Part shown: one piece after another, positions 27,627-36,333 of the stretch | Numbering within the stretch: the stretch's first letter is position 1 | Layout of the letters: each line of letters starts with the position of its first letter | Assembly (NCBI RefSeq): GCF_000743715.1 | Contig: NZ_JQEY01000003.1 | Location: 220,112 to 284,111, forward strand | Origin: Palleronia rufa | GTDB lineage: Bacteria > Pseudomonadota > Alphaproteobacteria > Rhodobacterales > Rhodobacteraceae | DNA length: 64,000 bases | Direction of reading: 5' to 3' | Program-made: the position numbers and the translations under genes | Notes under the pieces: model-generated | Told to the model about the DNA's origin: nothing | The model's database searches: none | The model's input: only the letters and a program-made list of their open reading frames with translations

Positions 27627-28364
27627 CTAGAGCATCGCCATGCCGCCGTTCACGTGCAGGGTGGTGCCGGTCACGTAACCCGCCTCCGGGCTGGACAGAT
27701 ACACCACCGCCGCCGCGATCTCCGCCGGGCTGCCCATCCGGCCCATGGGCACCTGGTCGAGGATGCCCGCCTTCTGATCGTCGGTCAGCTTCTCGGTCAT
27801 CGCCGTTTCGATGAAACCGGGGGCGACGCAGTTGACCGTGATCCCGCGGGTCGAAACCTCATAGGCCAGCGATTTGGAGAACCCGACCATCCCGGCCTTT
27901 GCCGCGGCGTAATTGGCCTGTCCCGGGTTGCCCGTCGCGCCGACGATGGAGGAGATATTGACGATCCGGCCCCAGCGCGTCTTCATCATGCCGCGCAGGC
28001 TCGCCTGGCTCAGCTTCATCACCGCCGTCAGGTTCACGTCGAGCACGCTCTGCCAGTCCTCGTCGGACATGCGCAGCATCAGCTGGTCGCGGGTGATCCC
28101 GGCGTTGTTTACCAGGATGTCCAGCGATCCCATCGCTTCGACCGCCCGCTTCGGCAGCGCCTTGAGCGCGTCGGCATCCGACAGGTCGCAGGGCAGCACA
28201 TGCGCGCCCTCGCCCAGCTCGTCGGCAAGCGCCTTCAGAGGGCCTTCGCGCGTGCCCGACAGGCCCACCCGCGCGCCCGCGGCCGCCAGCCCGCGCGCGA
28301 TCTCGCCGCCGATGCCCCCCGACGCGCCGGTGACCAGCGCCGCCTTTCCCGTCAGATCGAACAT
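27627..28364 (-). CDS. fabG: 3-oxoacyl-[acyl-carrier-protein] reductase
   Basis: NADPH-dependent reductase of the short-chain dehydrogenase family, 245 residues. The cofactor motif is TGASGGIGGEIA (about 12-23). The Asn-Ser-Tyr-Lys catalytic set is visible: Ser in NISSIVGATGNPGQ, and Tyr and Lys in YAAAKAGMVGFSK. DILVNNAGITRDQLMLRM and GFIETAMTEKL are FabG-type. It starts three bases after the fabD stop, so both are co-transcribed. Confidence 0.97.
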   Translation of the reverse strand: MFDLTGKAALVTGASGGIGGEIARGLAAAGARVGLSGTREGPLKALADELGEGAHVLPCDLSDADALKALPKRAVEAMGSLDILVNNAGITRDQLMLRMSDEDWQSVLDVNLTAVMKLSQASLRGMMKTRWGRIVNISSIVGATGNPGQANYAAAKAGMVGFSKSLAYEVSTRGITVNCVAPGFIETAMTEKLTDDQKAGILDQVPMGRMGSPAEIAAAVVYLSSPEAGYVTGTTLHVNGGMAML

Positions 28365-28367
28365 GGC

Positions 28368-29306
28368 TCAGACCTCCTGTTTCAGTGCCGCCGGGACGTC
28401 CGCGGCGGTCCCGACCGCCTGCGTCGCCACCGACCGGTCGATGCGCCGGATCATTCCCGACAGGGCCTTGCCGGCGCCGACCTCCCAGACCGTGTCCACC
28501 CCGTCGGCGATCATCCGCACCACCGACTCGCGCCACCGGACCGCCGACGTGACCTGCCGCACCAGCAGCGCCCGGATCTCGTCGGGATCGGTGACCGGGG
28601 CGGCGGTGACATTGGCCACCACCGGCATGGCGGGGGCGCGGATCGCCACATCCGCCAGGGCGGCCTCCATCCGGTCGGCGGCGGGCTGCATCAGCGCGCA
28701 GTGGAACGGGGCCGAAACGGGCAGCAGCACCGCGCGCTTGGCGCCCGCCTCGCGGGCCAGGTCCACGGCGCGCTCCACCGCCGATCGGTGTCCCGACACG
28801 ACCACCTGCGACGGATCGTTGTCATTGGCCGCCTGGCAGACCTGATCGCCGGCGGCCTCCTCGGCCACGGCCCTGACCTGCGCCAGGTTCAGACCCAGGA
28901 TCGCCGCCATCGCGCCGTCGCCCACCGGGACGGCCTCCTGCATCGCGCGGCCGCGCAGGCGCAAGAGCCGCGCGGCATCGGTCACCGACAGCGCGCCCGC
29001 CGCGGCCAGCGCGGAATACTCGCCCAGCGAATGGCCCGCCACCATGGCGACGTCGCCCATCTCGAACCCTTCGGATTGCAGCGCCCGGATCGCCGCCAGC
29101 GACGTGGCCATCAGCGCCGGCTGGGCGTTGGCGGTGAGGGTAAGGTCGTCCTGCGCGCCCTCCCAGATCAACCGCGACAGCGGCGCGTCCAGGGCCGCGT
29201 CGACCTCCTCGAACACGGCGCGCGCCTGCGGATAGGTCTCGGCGAGATCGCGGCCCATGCCGATGGTCTGCGCTCCCTGTCCCGGAAAGACGAGTGCAAG
29301 GGTCAT
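28368..29306 (-). CDS. fabD: Malonyl-CoA:ACP transacylase
   Basis: Loads malonate onto ACP. It has 312 residues from ATG 29306, which has the ribosome-binding site GGAGG about 7 bases upstream. Motifs are LVFPGQGAQTIGMG at the N-terminus, the nucleophile Ser in AGHSLGEYSALAAAG, the substrate Arg in LRLRGRAMQEAVP, and the catalytic His in VSAPFHCALM. It is the first gene of the fabD-fabG-acpP-fabF-mltG series. Confidence 0.97.
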   Translation of the reverse strand: MTLALVFPGQGAQTIGMGRDLAETYPQARAVFEEVDAALDAPLSRLIWEGAQDDLTLTANAQPALMATSLAAIRALQSEGFEMGDVAMVAGHSLGEYSALAAAGALSVTDAARLLRLRGRAMQEAVPVGDGAMAAILGLNLAQVRAVAEEAAGDQVCQAANDNDPSQVVVSGHRSAVERAVDLAREAGAKRAVLLPVSAPFHCALMQPAADRMEAALADVAIRAPAMPVVANVTAAPVTDPDEIRALLVRQVTSAVRWRESVVRMIADGVDTVWEVGAGKALSGMIRRIDRSVATQAVGTAADVPAALKQEV

Positions 29307-29371
29307 GCCTGCCTCCACGTGGCTGTCCGGCCCGGCTTACCGGTCCCGGCCCGGCTTGGCAAACCGCCCGT

Positions 29372-30634
29372 TCAGCCCGCGTCCAGCGCCGGTCTCGGCG
29401 GGGAACCGGCCTGCCCGGCCACCCGATCGGTGCGGGCATGGCGCGGCCTGCCGGCGGCGCGGTCCCTGAGCCAGGCGGCGGCGGCGCAGATGGCGATGGC
29501 GGCGGGCGGCAGGGTCCAGGCCAGCCAGCGCTCGGCCGGCTCCACGTCCATCAGGATCTGCCCGACCAGCGCAAGCATCGTGCCCAGCGCAAAGACCAGC
29601 AGACCGTGCCGGCCCAGCAGCCGCAGGGGCCACATCGCGGCAGACCCGCAGAGCCGCGTCGCCGACGGCAGGCAGGAGATGACATAGACCAGCGCCAGAA
29701 TGTGCAGGAACCGCGGCATGGCCAGGAAGGTCTTGTTGTGGGAGACGACGTTCCACGGCACACCCAGCGCGCCAAGCTGGGCCATCTTGTGGTTCATCGC
29801 ACTGCCCACCGCGGGTACGTGGCGCCAGATCAGCACCACCGCCAGGAACGTCGCCGCCACGCCGAACAGCGGCCAGCTCACCGGCACCAGCCGCGCGCCC
29901 TTGCGGTGGCGGATGCCGATCACCAGCCCGATGAGGAAGATCGCCTGCCAGGCGAAGGGGCTGAAGAACCAGCCCCCGCCGCCCGGATGGTTGGGGATGT
30001 TGAGCCTGAGCATCCCGGAGACGAGCCAGACCGCCAGCCCCGCGCCAATGGTCCACCACGGTGCGCGGAGCCCGCCCGCGACGATCAGCGGCGCGACCAG
30101 CAGCAGCACCATATAGGCCGGCAGGATGTTCACATAGCCGATCTGGTAGCTCAACGTGGCCAGACCCGCCAGCGCCGCCCCCGTCTCCGTATAGATGAGG
30201 CCCAGATTGTGAACCACGCGGAACTCGGCGCGAAAGAAGGTCTCGGCCGCCCAGGCATAGAGCCCCAGGGCCCCCACCGTCAGCGCGATCTGGACCAGAT
30301 AGAGCGTCCAGGCCCGGTTCCACATCGGACCCACCGCATCCCAGAGGCGGCCGCTGCCGGTCAGCCATCGCTCGACCGCGGGGGAATAGGCGATCCCCGC
30401 GGCGATGCCGGACATGATGAAGAACGCCTCCGCCGCATCGGAAAAGCCGAAGTTGCGGATCGTCAGATCCTCATAGGGGTTGCCTGGCATGTGGGTGATG
30501 ATGATCATCGCCAGCGCCACGCCGCGGAACGCGTCGATCCGCGGATCGCGCTGGCGCGGTGCCTCTATGGGGCCGCCGCGGAACGGGACCAGCTTGCTCT
30601 CAGGCGGAGCGGGCGTAGCGGCGGATCGGGACAT
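29372..30634 (-). CDS. opgC: OpgC-type acyltransferase for periplasmic glucans
   Basis: Polytopic inner-membrane protein of 420 residues that adds succinyl (or similar) groups to osmoregulated periplasmic glucans. About ten hydrophobic segments are visible. The OpgC family N-terminus is RDPRIDAFRGVALAMIIITH, with FGFSDAAEAFFIMSGIAAG after it. ATG 30634 has a GGAGG site six bases before it and lies 35 bases inside the 3' end of opgH, so the two are translationally linked. The C-terminal 40 residues are basic and probably cytoplasmic. Confidence 0.9.
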   Translation of the reverse strand: MSRSAATPAPPESKLVPFRGGPIEAPRQRDPRIDAFRGVALAMIIITHMPGNPYEDLTIRNFGFSDAAEAFFIMSGIAAGIAYSPAVERWLTGSGRLWDAVGPMWNRAWTLYLVQIALTVGALGLYAWAAETFFRAEFRVVHNLGLIYTETGAALAGLATLSYQIGYVNILPAYMVLLLVAPLIVAGGLRAPWWTIGAGLAVWLVSGMLRLNIPNHPGGGGWFFSPFAWQAIFLIGLVIGIRHRKGARLVPVSWPLFGVAATFLAVVLIWRHVPAVGSAMNHKMAQLGALGVPWNVVSHNKTFLAMPRFLHILALVYVISCLPSATRLCGSAAMWPLRLLGRHGLLVFALGTMLALVGQILMDVEPAERWLAWTLPPAAIAICAAAAWLRDRAAGRPRHARTDRVAGQAGSPPRPALDAG

Positions 30635-32384
30635 CCCCGGCCTCCCTGGTAGCGGCCCCGGGGTCGAGATTGCGGCGATAGGCGGCGATCACCGCGGACG
30701 GCGCGCGCTCATCGGGGACGGTGAATACCGCGTCGGTCAGCGGCTGCGAGGTCAGCCAGATGAGTACCGGCGCCGCGATCATCGGCAGCGTCACGGGCAT
30801 CAGCCACCAGATCAGGTCCGGCGACAGCCAGTAGGTCGCCGCCGTCGCCAGCACGCCCGACAGGGCGATCCAGCGGCCGGCGCGCCAGGATTCCGCAAGG
30901 CTCAGCCGCCCCTCTCCGCGTTGGGTGGCGGGCCAGCCGCCGTCCCGGCCGGAAAACACCTCTGCCACGGCCCGCGACTGGTACATGAGCATCAGCGGCG
31001 CGATCAGCGCGGTGACGAGGATCTCCGCCACCACCGATCCCGCCGCCCGCGCCGCGCCGCCGAAGCCGGCGGCGCGCCCCGTCAGGACGGACTCGGCCAA
31101 TATGGTGAATTTCGGCAAAAGCAGCAGACCGCCGACCCCGACGGCCAGAGCGACGATCTGGGTGGTCCGGTCGTCCGGAAACACCGGAAAGAGCTGGTAG
31201 GCCATGGGGAAATAATCGGGCGAGGAGGCCGTGACCGTGGCCAGGGCGGAGGCAATCAGGAACGCCGCCCAGGCGACCGACACCAGATAGGACAGGATCC
31301 CCTGGACAAAGACGAACCGGCTCCAGCCGCGTAACCCGGGGGCGCCCAGCAGGCGGATGTGCTGCAGGTTGCCCTGGCACCAGCGCCGGTCGCGCCGCGC
31401 GAAGGCCAGAAGGTTGTCCGGACCTTCCTCGAAGGACCCCTCGATCCGCGGATCGACCTCCACCCGCCAGCCGCCGCGTGCCAGGAGCGCCGCCTCCACG
31501 TAGTCGTGGCTGAGGATCGTACCGCCGAAGGGCGGCGGCCCGGACAGTTCCGGCAGCCCGCAGCACCTGGCCAGGGCGTCCACCCGGACGATGGCGTTGT
31601 GGCCCCAGAACGGCCCCGTGGCTCCCTGGATCCGCGCCTGTCCCCGCGCGAAGACCGGAGAGTGGAAGTTGGCCGAAAACTGCATCGCCCGGCCGAAAAA
31701 GGACGTGGCCCCCACGATCTTGGGCAGGGTCTGCAACAGCCCCAGGGTCGGGTCCGCCTCCATCCGCGCGATCAGATGGCGAATGGTCTCTCCCTCCATC
31801 AGGCTGTCGGCGTCCAGGATCACCACGTAATCATAGGCGGCCCCGGAGCGTCGGATGAAGTCCTCGATATTGCCGGCCTTGCGGCCGCTCCGGTCGGTCC
31901 GGTTGCGGTAGAACACCCGCGCGCCGTCCCGGCTGTCGGCCAGCAGCGGCGCGAAGGCGGTGCGCTCGCGCCCCAGCGCATCGGGATCGAACGTGTCGGA
32001 GAGGATGGCGAAATCGACGCTGAGCCCGGCGGACAGCGCGGAGTCGCGGATCGCCGCAAGGCGCGCGGCACCCTGGACGGCATCCTCGTTGCAGATGGGC
32101 ATGAGCACGGCGGTCGGTGGCGCGCCCTTCAGCACCGGCGCCACCCGCCCCCGGCCCAGGGGCGGCAGACCCAGGAACGCCTGCGCCGCCCCCCAGGCCA
32201 GCCATCCTGTGGTCACGAAGATCAGCGCGACACGCACCGCGTCCCACAGCCCGAACCCGGCCGTCAGCCCGGCCTGCGCCAGCGTCACCGCGGCCGCCAC
32301 CGCGCAGGCCGCCGCGAAGACAAGCGCGGCGATCCGGCAGAGCGTTGTCCGACCGGCGCGCATATGGGGCTCTCGGCGGGGCAT
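30600..32384 (-). CDS. opgH: Glucan glucosyltransferase OpgH
   Basis: Membrane GT2-family glucosyltransferase that makes the linear backbone of periplasmic glucans from UDP-glucose. It has 594 residues, the short form reported for Rhodobacter, while the E. coli protein is about 850. GT2 motifs are VLMPICNEDAVQGAARLA, the DxD in VILDADSLMEGET, and the acceptor-binding FARRDRRWCQGNLQHIRLLG. Two N-terminal and about five C-terminal membrane segments flank the catalytic domain. ATG 32384 follows the small ORF stop by five bases and has only a weak ribosome-binding site. Confidence 0.93.
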   Translation of the reverse strand: MPRREPHMRAGRTTLCRIAALVFAAACAVAAAVTLAQAGLTAGFGLWDAVRVALIFVTTGWLAWGAAQAFLGLPPLGRGRVAPVLKGAPPTAVLMPICNEDAVQGAARLAAIRDSALSAGLSVDFAILSDTFDPDALGRERTAFAPLLADSRDGARVFYRNRTDRSGRKAGNIEDFIRRSGAAYDYVVILDADSLMEGETIRHLIARMEADPTLGLLQTLPKIVGATSFFGRAMQFSANFHSPVFARGQARIQGATGPFWGHNAIVRVDALARCCGLPELSGPPPFGGTILSHDYVEAALLARGGWRVEVDPRIEGSFEEGPDNLLAFARRDRRWCQGNLQHIRLLGAPGLRGWSRFVFVQGILSYLVSVAWAAFLIASALATVTASSPDYFPMAYQLFPVFPDDRTTQIVALAVGVGGLLLLPKFTILAESVLTGRAAGFGGAARAAGSVVAEILVTALIAPLMLMYQSRAVAEVFSGRDGGWPATQRGEGRLSLAESWRAGRWIALSGVLATAATYWLSPDLIWWLMPVTLPMIAAPVLIWLTSQPLTDAVFTVPDERAPSAVIAAYRRNLDPGAATREAGDVPIRRYARSA

Positions 32385-32389
32385 GGCGG

Positions 32390-32563
32390 TCAGACGTTGC
32401 GCGCGAAGAGACGGCCGATGTCCCAGATCGGCGGGACGCGGCGATGGGCCGGGCGCGGACGCTCAAGCACCTGACGCGGCATCTCGCGCGGCGCGGCAGG
32501 GGGCATCGCGGCGGCCATGGTGTCATCGATTGACGACACGACCGAAAGTTCGGGGTTCGACAT
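32390..32563 (-). CDS. 57-residue protein between opgG and opgH, hypothetical
   Basis: MSNPELSVVSSIDDTMAAAM and onward, with a Pro/Arg-rich middle (PRQVLERPRPAHRR) and the end VPPIWDIGRLFARNV. Its ATG overlaps the opgG stop (TGATG) and its stop lies five bases before opgH, so it is in the middle of a tight operon. It has no membrane segment or signal peptide. It may be a detached N-terminal piece of OpgH, whose long forms carry an extra cytoplasmic N-terminus, or a small regulator. No function can be assigned. Confidence 0.6.
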   Translation of the reverse strand: MSNPELSVVSSIDDTMAAAMPPAAPREMPRQVLERPRPAHRRVPPIWDIGRLFARNV

Positions 32564-34191
32564 CACTCTCTGAGCCATTGGTAGATCCATGTTTCCGACA
32601 GCCGACGCTCTTCCAGCCACAGGTCCGCGCTCATCTCGACCACGGCGCCGGCATCGGCGCTCACCTCGACGACAAGCCGCAGAAGTCCTGACCCGGGATC
32701 GATCGTCTGAAGGACCTCTTCCTCCAACTTCCCGTTCGACACGGTTATGTTGGGCTTAACCTGCTGATCGCCCCCCAGTTCCGCGAGAGGCCCGCCCAGG
32801 AAGTCGATCACGAACTTTCGGCGGTCCTTCGCCGGATCCACGCCCGAAACGCCGCCGTGACCGGCCAATGTGCGCGAAACCTGGGCAAGATCGGATTCGG
32901 CGCCCGGCGGAGACATCCCCCAGTAGAGCCGGTAGGCGGTGTCCAGTTCGTCCCCGGCGGCGAATTCGGCCTCGGGAACCCAGAAAGCCACGATGTTGTC
33001 GTTCGCCTCCAGGTCGGACGGAATCTCGATCAGCCGGACCGCCCCGCGGCCCCAGGCGCCCACCGGTTCGACCATCAGCGACGGGCGGCTTTCGTAATGG
33101 GCGCCGGCGTCCAGGTAATCGTCGAAGTCGCGGTGCCTCTGGACCAGGCCGAAGGACTGGGGCGACATCGCGCCCATGTAGGAATTCGCCAGCCGCGGCG
33201 GATTGTTGAGCACCCGCACCACGGCGCGCTCCTCGGTGTTCACGACCAGCGCCTCGCTGTCGTGGACGCGGTTGCGGTAGTCGTCGAAATCCCCCCGGTC
33301 GTTGGGGCCGAAAAGATACATGGAGGTCAGCGGCGCCAGGCCAAGCTGCTCGATGTCGCGCCGGAAGAACAGCCGCAGGGTCACGTCCATGGTGGTGGTG
33401 CGCCCCGGTTTGACCACGAACTTGTAGGCGCCGGTCAGCGATTCGCTTTCCAGCGAGGCGTAGAAGACCACGTGATCGGCATCCGGCTCCGGCCGTTCCA
33501 GCCAGAAGGCGGTGAAGCTGGGGAATTCCTCCTCGGCGGAGGTCGCGGTGTTCACGGCCAGTCCCCGGGCGCTCAGCCCGTAGCGGTTGTCCTTGCCCAG
33601 GGCGCGGAAGTAGCTGGCCCCCAGGAACGACACCACCTCATCGAACTGGCCCGGCGCGTTCAGCGGCGCGTTGAGGCGAAACCCCGCCACGCCCGGCAAC
33701 TCGTCCACCTCCGCCATGACCCCTCTGGCGTCGCTGTAGTAGCGGAAGTCCTCGGTCGAGAACGTCAGCGGCGTCACCTCGCCGTCCACGACCTCGTAGA
33801 GGGACACGGTGGTGTCGAAAAGCCAGCCCGGATGGTAGGCATGGAGCACCGCGAACGCATCCTCCCCCGCCCAGACGGCGCTCTCTTCGCGGAACTGGAT
33901 GCGGCGGTAGTCGTCGTAGTTCAGATCGGAGAACGGCTTGCCCAGCGGTTCGGGGGGCACGTAGTCCTCTGCCGCGGCCCTGCGCGCCCGCTCCACCAGC
34001 CAGTCGAACGAGAACGCCTCCTGCCCGCCGACCGGTAAATCGCCGCCGGCCTGGGTATCCGCGTCGCTCTGGGCCATCGCGCGCGCGCCCGGAAACGCCG
34101 CCACGGCGGCAAGCGTCAACGCCGACCCGCCGCCGCGCAGGATCGCCCTGCGCGACAGGATCCCATCGCCGGAATTCAATCTCGTCATCAT
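32563..34191 (-). CDS. opgG: Periplasmic glucan biosynthesis protein OpgG/MdoG
   Basis: Periplasmic protein needed to form branched osmoregulated glucans. The N-terminus is a twin-arginine signal (SRRAILRGGGSALTLAAVAA) with likely cleavage after ARAMA. The MdoG core is clear: FSFDWLVERARRAA, LGKPFSDLNYDDYRRIQFRE, FFRRDIEQLGLAPLTSMYLF and FGPNDRGDFDDYRNRVHDSE. Of the clustered ATGs at 34218, 34206, 34191 and 34188, I chose 34191 because it leaves a short n-region before the twin arginines. First gene of the opgG-ORF-opgH-opgC operon. Confidence 0.93.
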   Translation of the reverse strand: MMTRLNSGDGILSRRAILRGGGSALTLAAVAAFPGARAMAQSDADTQAGGDLPVGGQEAFSFDWLVERARRAAAEDYVPPEPLGKPFSDLNYDDYRRIQFREESAVWAGEDAFAVLHAYHPGWLFDTTVSLYEVVDGEVTPLTFSTEDFRYYSDARGVMAEVDELPGVAGFRLNAPLNAPGQFDEVVSFLGASYFRALGKDNRYGLSARGLAVNTATSAEEEFPSFTAFWLERPEPDADHVVFYASLESESLTGAYKFVVKPGRTTTMDVTLRLFFRRDIEQLGLAPLTSMYLFGPNDRGDFDDYRNRVHDSEALVVNTEERAVVRVLNNPPRLANSYMGAMSPQSFGLVQRHRDFDDYLDAGAHYESRPSLMVEPVGAWGRGAVRLIEIPSDLEANDNIVAFWVPEAEFAAGDELDTAYRLYWGMSPPGAESDLAQVSRTLAGHGGVSGVDPAKDRRKFVIDFLGGPLAELGGDQQVKPNITVSNGKLEEEVLQTIDPGSGLLRLVVEVSADAGAVVEMSADLWLEERRLSETWIYQWLRE

Positions 34192-34540
34192 CTGCCCTGC
34201 ATGCATCGCTCCGCGCAAAGCTTTGGTGCGCGCGCAGCAATTTCAACGCCGATCCGCGGACTTGGCGGTTTTTCGCCACTGCGATCCGGCGCCACTCCCG
34301 CACCGATTGCACCGCACATGCTGGACGTGTGGTCGGAACCGCCCCGCCTGTACCCGCCGCCGGCGCCGGAGCGATGCCCGCGCCGCAGCGCAGCAAGACC
34401 GCGGTGCCGCGCCGGGTCCGGCGGCCGCGATCGCCGGGCCGCAACCTCAGGCTGAACCGGCGCCCGGCGCCCGGCGTCCCGTCCCGCCGGTCCGCACGAC
34501 AAACGCCGGTGCCCGGTCCGTGCCCCGCGCGACCCGCGGC

Positions 34541-34569
34541 TTGCATTCCGCCCCGTCCCCCGCTAAGGC
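34541..34569 (+). promoter_or_regulatory. Candidate rpsF promoter
   Basis: TTGCAT, 17 bases, TAAGGC, about 110 bases before the rpsF start. The -35 is good and the -10 poor. Confidence 0.35.
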
Positions 34570-34615
34570 CCCGGAACTTCCGCGACCGAACCCTGTCGGC
34601 GCAGCCTCTCGTGAC

Positions 34616-34659
34616 CGGGGCGCGGAAGTCTTTGATCCCGGTCTTTGAAATGCGCCCCG
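34616..34659 (+). promoter_or_regulatory. Candidate S6:S18-binding leader hairpin
   Basis: An 8-bp stem (CGGGGCGC with GCGCCCCG) encloses 28 bases that contain GATCCCGGTC, directly before the rpsF ribosome-binding site. rpsF leaders in many bacteria carry a structured element with a CCG bulge bound by the S6:S18 complex for autoregulation. Placement and the CCG fit, but the full consensus was not verified. Confidence 0.4.
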
Positions 34660-34678
34660 AACATCGAAGGACAAAGCC

Positions 34679-35032
34679 ATGCCGCTCTACGAGCATGTCT
34701 TCATTTCCCGTCAGGACCTGTCGAACACGCAGGCCGAGGGGCTCATCGAACATTTCGGCTCGGTGCTGTCGGACAACGGCGGCACCCTCGTCGATCACGA
34801 ATATTGGGGCGTCAAGACGATGGCCTACAAGATCAACAAGAACCGCAAGGGGCATTACGCCTATCTGCGCACCGACGCGCCCGCGCCGGCGATCCAGGAG
34901 ATGGAGCGTCTGATGCGCCTCCATGACGATGTCATGCGCGTTCTGACGATCAAGGTCGACGGACACGAGGACGGACCCTCCGTCCAGATGCAAAAGCGCG
35001 ACGATCGTGACGATCGCCGTCCGCGCCGCTAG
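34679..35032 (+). CDS. rpsF: 30S ribosomal protein S6
   Basis: 117 residues (MPLYEHVFISRQDLSNTQAE), with the S6 core WGVKTMAYKINKNRKGHYAY and the C-terminal DDVMRVLTIKVD. The tail is basic and acidic in alternation (QMQKRDDRDDRRPRR). S6 binds 16S rRNA with S18. It is the first gene of rpsF-rpsR-rplI. Confidence 0.98.
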   Translation: MPLYEHVFISRQDLSNTQAEGLIEHFGSVLSDNGGTLVDHEYWGVKTMAYKINKNRKGHYAYLRTDAPAPAIQEMERLMRLHDDVMRVLTIKVDGHEDGPSVQMQKRDDRDDRRPRR

Positions 35033-35047
35033 AAAGGAGCCCCGACA

Positions 35048-35275
35048 ATGGCCGCAAAACCGTTTTTCCGCCGTCGCAAGGTCTGTCCCTTCTCGGGCGA
35101 CAACGCGCCGAAGATCGACTACAAGGACACCCGTCTGCTGCAGCGCTACATCTCCGAGCGCGGCAAGATCGTGCCCTCCCGCATCACCGCCGTGTCGGCC
35201 AAGAAGCAGCGTGAACTCGCCCGTGCCATCAAGCGCGCGCGGTTCCTCGCCCTTCTGCCCTACGCGGTCAAGTAA
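35048..35275 (+). CDS. rpsR: 30S ribosomal protein S18
   Basis: 75 residues with the family's core [20 protein letters not shown] and [20 protein letters not shown]. The N-terminal [12 protein letters not shown] is typical. It has a strong ribosome-binding site (AAAGGAG) and lies 15 bases after rpsF. Confidence 0.98.
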   Translation: MAAKPFFRRRKVCPFSGDNAPKIDYKDTRLLQRYISERGKIVPSRITAVSAKKQRELARAIKRARFLALLPYAVK

Positions 35276-35287
35276 GGAGCCGGATCC

Positions 35288-35947
35288 ATGGCAATGAACG
35301 TCATCCTCCTCGAACGCGTCGCCAAGCTGGGCCAGATGGGCGAGGTCGTCTCGGTCAAGGAAGGCTATGCCCGCAACTATCTGCTGCCGCAGAAAAAGGC
35401 GCTCTGGGCGTCGAAGGCCAATGTCGAGGCCTTCGAGCAGCAGAAGTCCGAACTGCAGTCCCGCAACGAAGAGACCAAGGCAGAGGCGCGCGGCCTCGCC
35501 GACCGTCTGGAGGGCCAGCAGTTCACCGTGATCCGCGCCGCCTCGGACGGCGGCGCGCTCTACGGCTCGGTCTCGACCCGCGACGTGGCCGAGGCGGCGG
35601 CCGAGGCCGGGTTCGAGGTCGACCGCCGGCAGATCGCCCTGGGCGCCCCGATCAAGGAGCTGGGCATCCACGAGGCCACCGTGACCCTCCACCCGGAGGT
35701 CGAGGTCGGCATCGAGCTGAACGTCGCCCGCTCTCCCGAAGAGGCCGAGTTGCAGAAGCAGGGCAAGTCGATCCAGGAGATGGCCGCCGAGGAAGAAGCC
35801 GCCGCGGAGTTCGAGATCCAGGAGCTCTTCGACGACATCGGCGCGGCGCAGCTCGACGAGCTGGAGACCGCCGACGAGCAGCGCACCGGCCAGCCGGCGG
35901 TGCAGGAGAAATCCACCCTCGCCGAAAAGCTGGGCGACAGCGACTGA
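35288..35947 (+). CDS. rplI: 50S ribosomal protein L9
   Basis: 219 residues. The N-terminal rRNA-binding domain ([36 protein letters not shown]) and the C-terminal domain ([15 protein letters not shown]) are both complete. The tail after about residue 150 is an acidic extension longer than in E. coli L9 (149 residues). AAGGAG is placed correctly for ATG 35288. The second ATG at 35294 is also possible. Confidence 0.97.
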   Translation: MAMNVILLERVAKLGQMGEVVSVKEGYARNYLLPQKKALWASKANVEAFEQQKSELQSRNEETKAEARGLADRLEGQQFTVIRAASDGGALYGSVSTRDVAEAAAEAGFEVDRRQIALGAPIKELGIHEATVTLHPEVEVGIELNVARSPEEAELQKQGKSIQEMAAEEEAAAEFEIQELFDDIGAAQLDELETADEQRTGQPAVQEKSTLAEKLGDSD

Positions 35948-35972
35948 TCCGCGCCGGCAAAGCTGCGACCAG

Positions 35973-36003
35973 GGCCCCGGCGTTCGCGCGCCGGGGCCTT
36001 TCT
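35973..36003 (+). terminator. Intrinsic terminator of the rpsF operon
   Basis: Perfect 10-bp stem GGCCCCGGCG with CGCCGGGGCC, loop TTCGCG, followed by TTTCT. Confidence 0.92.
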
Positions 36004-36333
36004 CATGCGGATGACCGCCAGGGGCGATCCCTGCCGCGACAGGGGACCGACGCGCCCATCGGCGATGCGTCTTGCATCCACCATCGCGATGCGGCGCGGC
36101 GGACAGGGGTCAGGTCCTGACCCCAATCCGCGTTCCCGGTTCCATACCGCGGGCCATCTCCCGAAGTGGTCGAAGGCCAGCGACTGGCCCGCCGGCCCCC
36201 GGAGACGTTGCCCGCGCGACAAAGGCGACGGCTGCGGACATCCCCGGGCCGCGCGCTTCCGCCTGACCCGCCCTGACCCGGCGCAGTGCCGGGGCGGAAG
36301 GGCCCGCGGCACCCCGCCATCGGCGGCGCGATG
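36004..36333. other. 330-bp gap between rplI and iolG
   Basis: The two flanking genes converge here. No gene is supported. The only clear structure is the 19-base palindrome at 36106-36124. Confidence 0.5.
36106..36124. repeat. Perfect 9-bp palindrome with one-base loop
   Basis: GGGGTCAGG, T, CCTGACCCC. It lies in the gap between convergent genes. It could be a small terminator stem or a relic of a repeat element. It has no T-run. Confidence 0.5.

Larger units (their letters stand above)
34192..34678. other. Divergent control region of opgG and rpsF
   Basis: 487 bases without a convincing gene. The right part holds the candidate rpsF promoter and leader hairpin. The left part should hold the opgG promoter. 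A TTGAAA is present on the minus strand near 34240 but without a good -10. Confidence 0.5.

Noticed and set aside
27576-29687. A 703-codon plus-strand open frame across fabG and fabD
   Set aside because: Antisense to fabG and fabD, both with full catalytic motifs.
33638-35692. A 684-codon minus-strand open frame across rpsF-rpsR-rplI and opgG
   Set aside because: Antisense to three ribosomal genes and out of frame with opgG.
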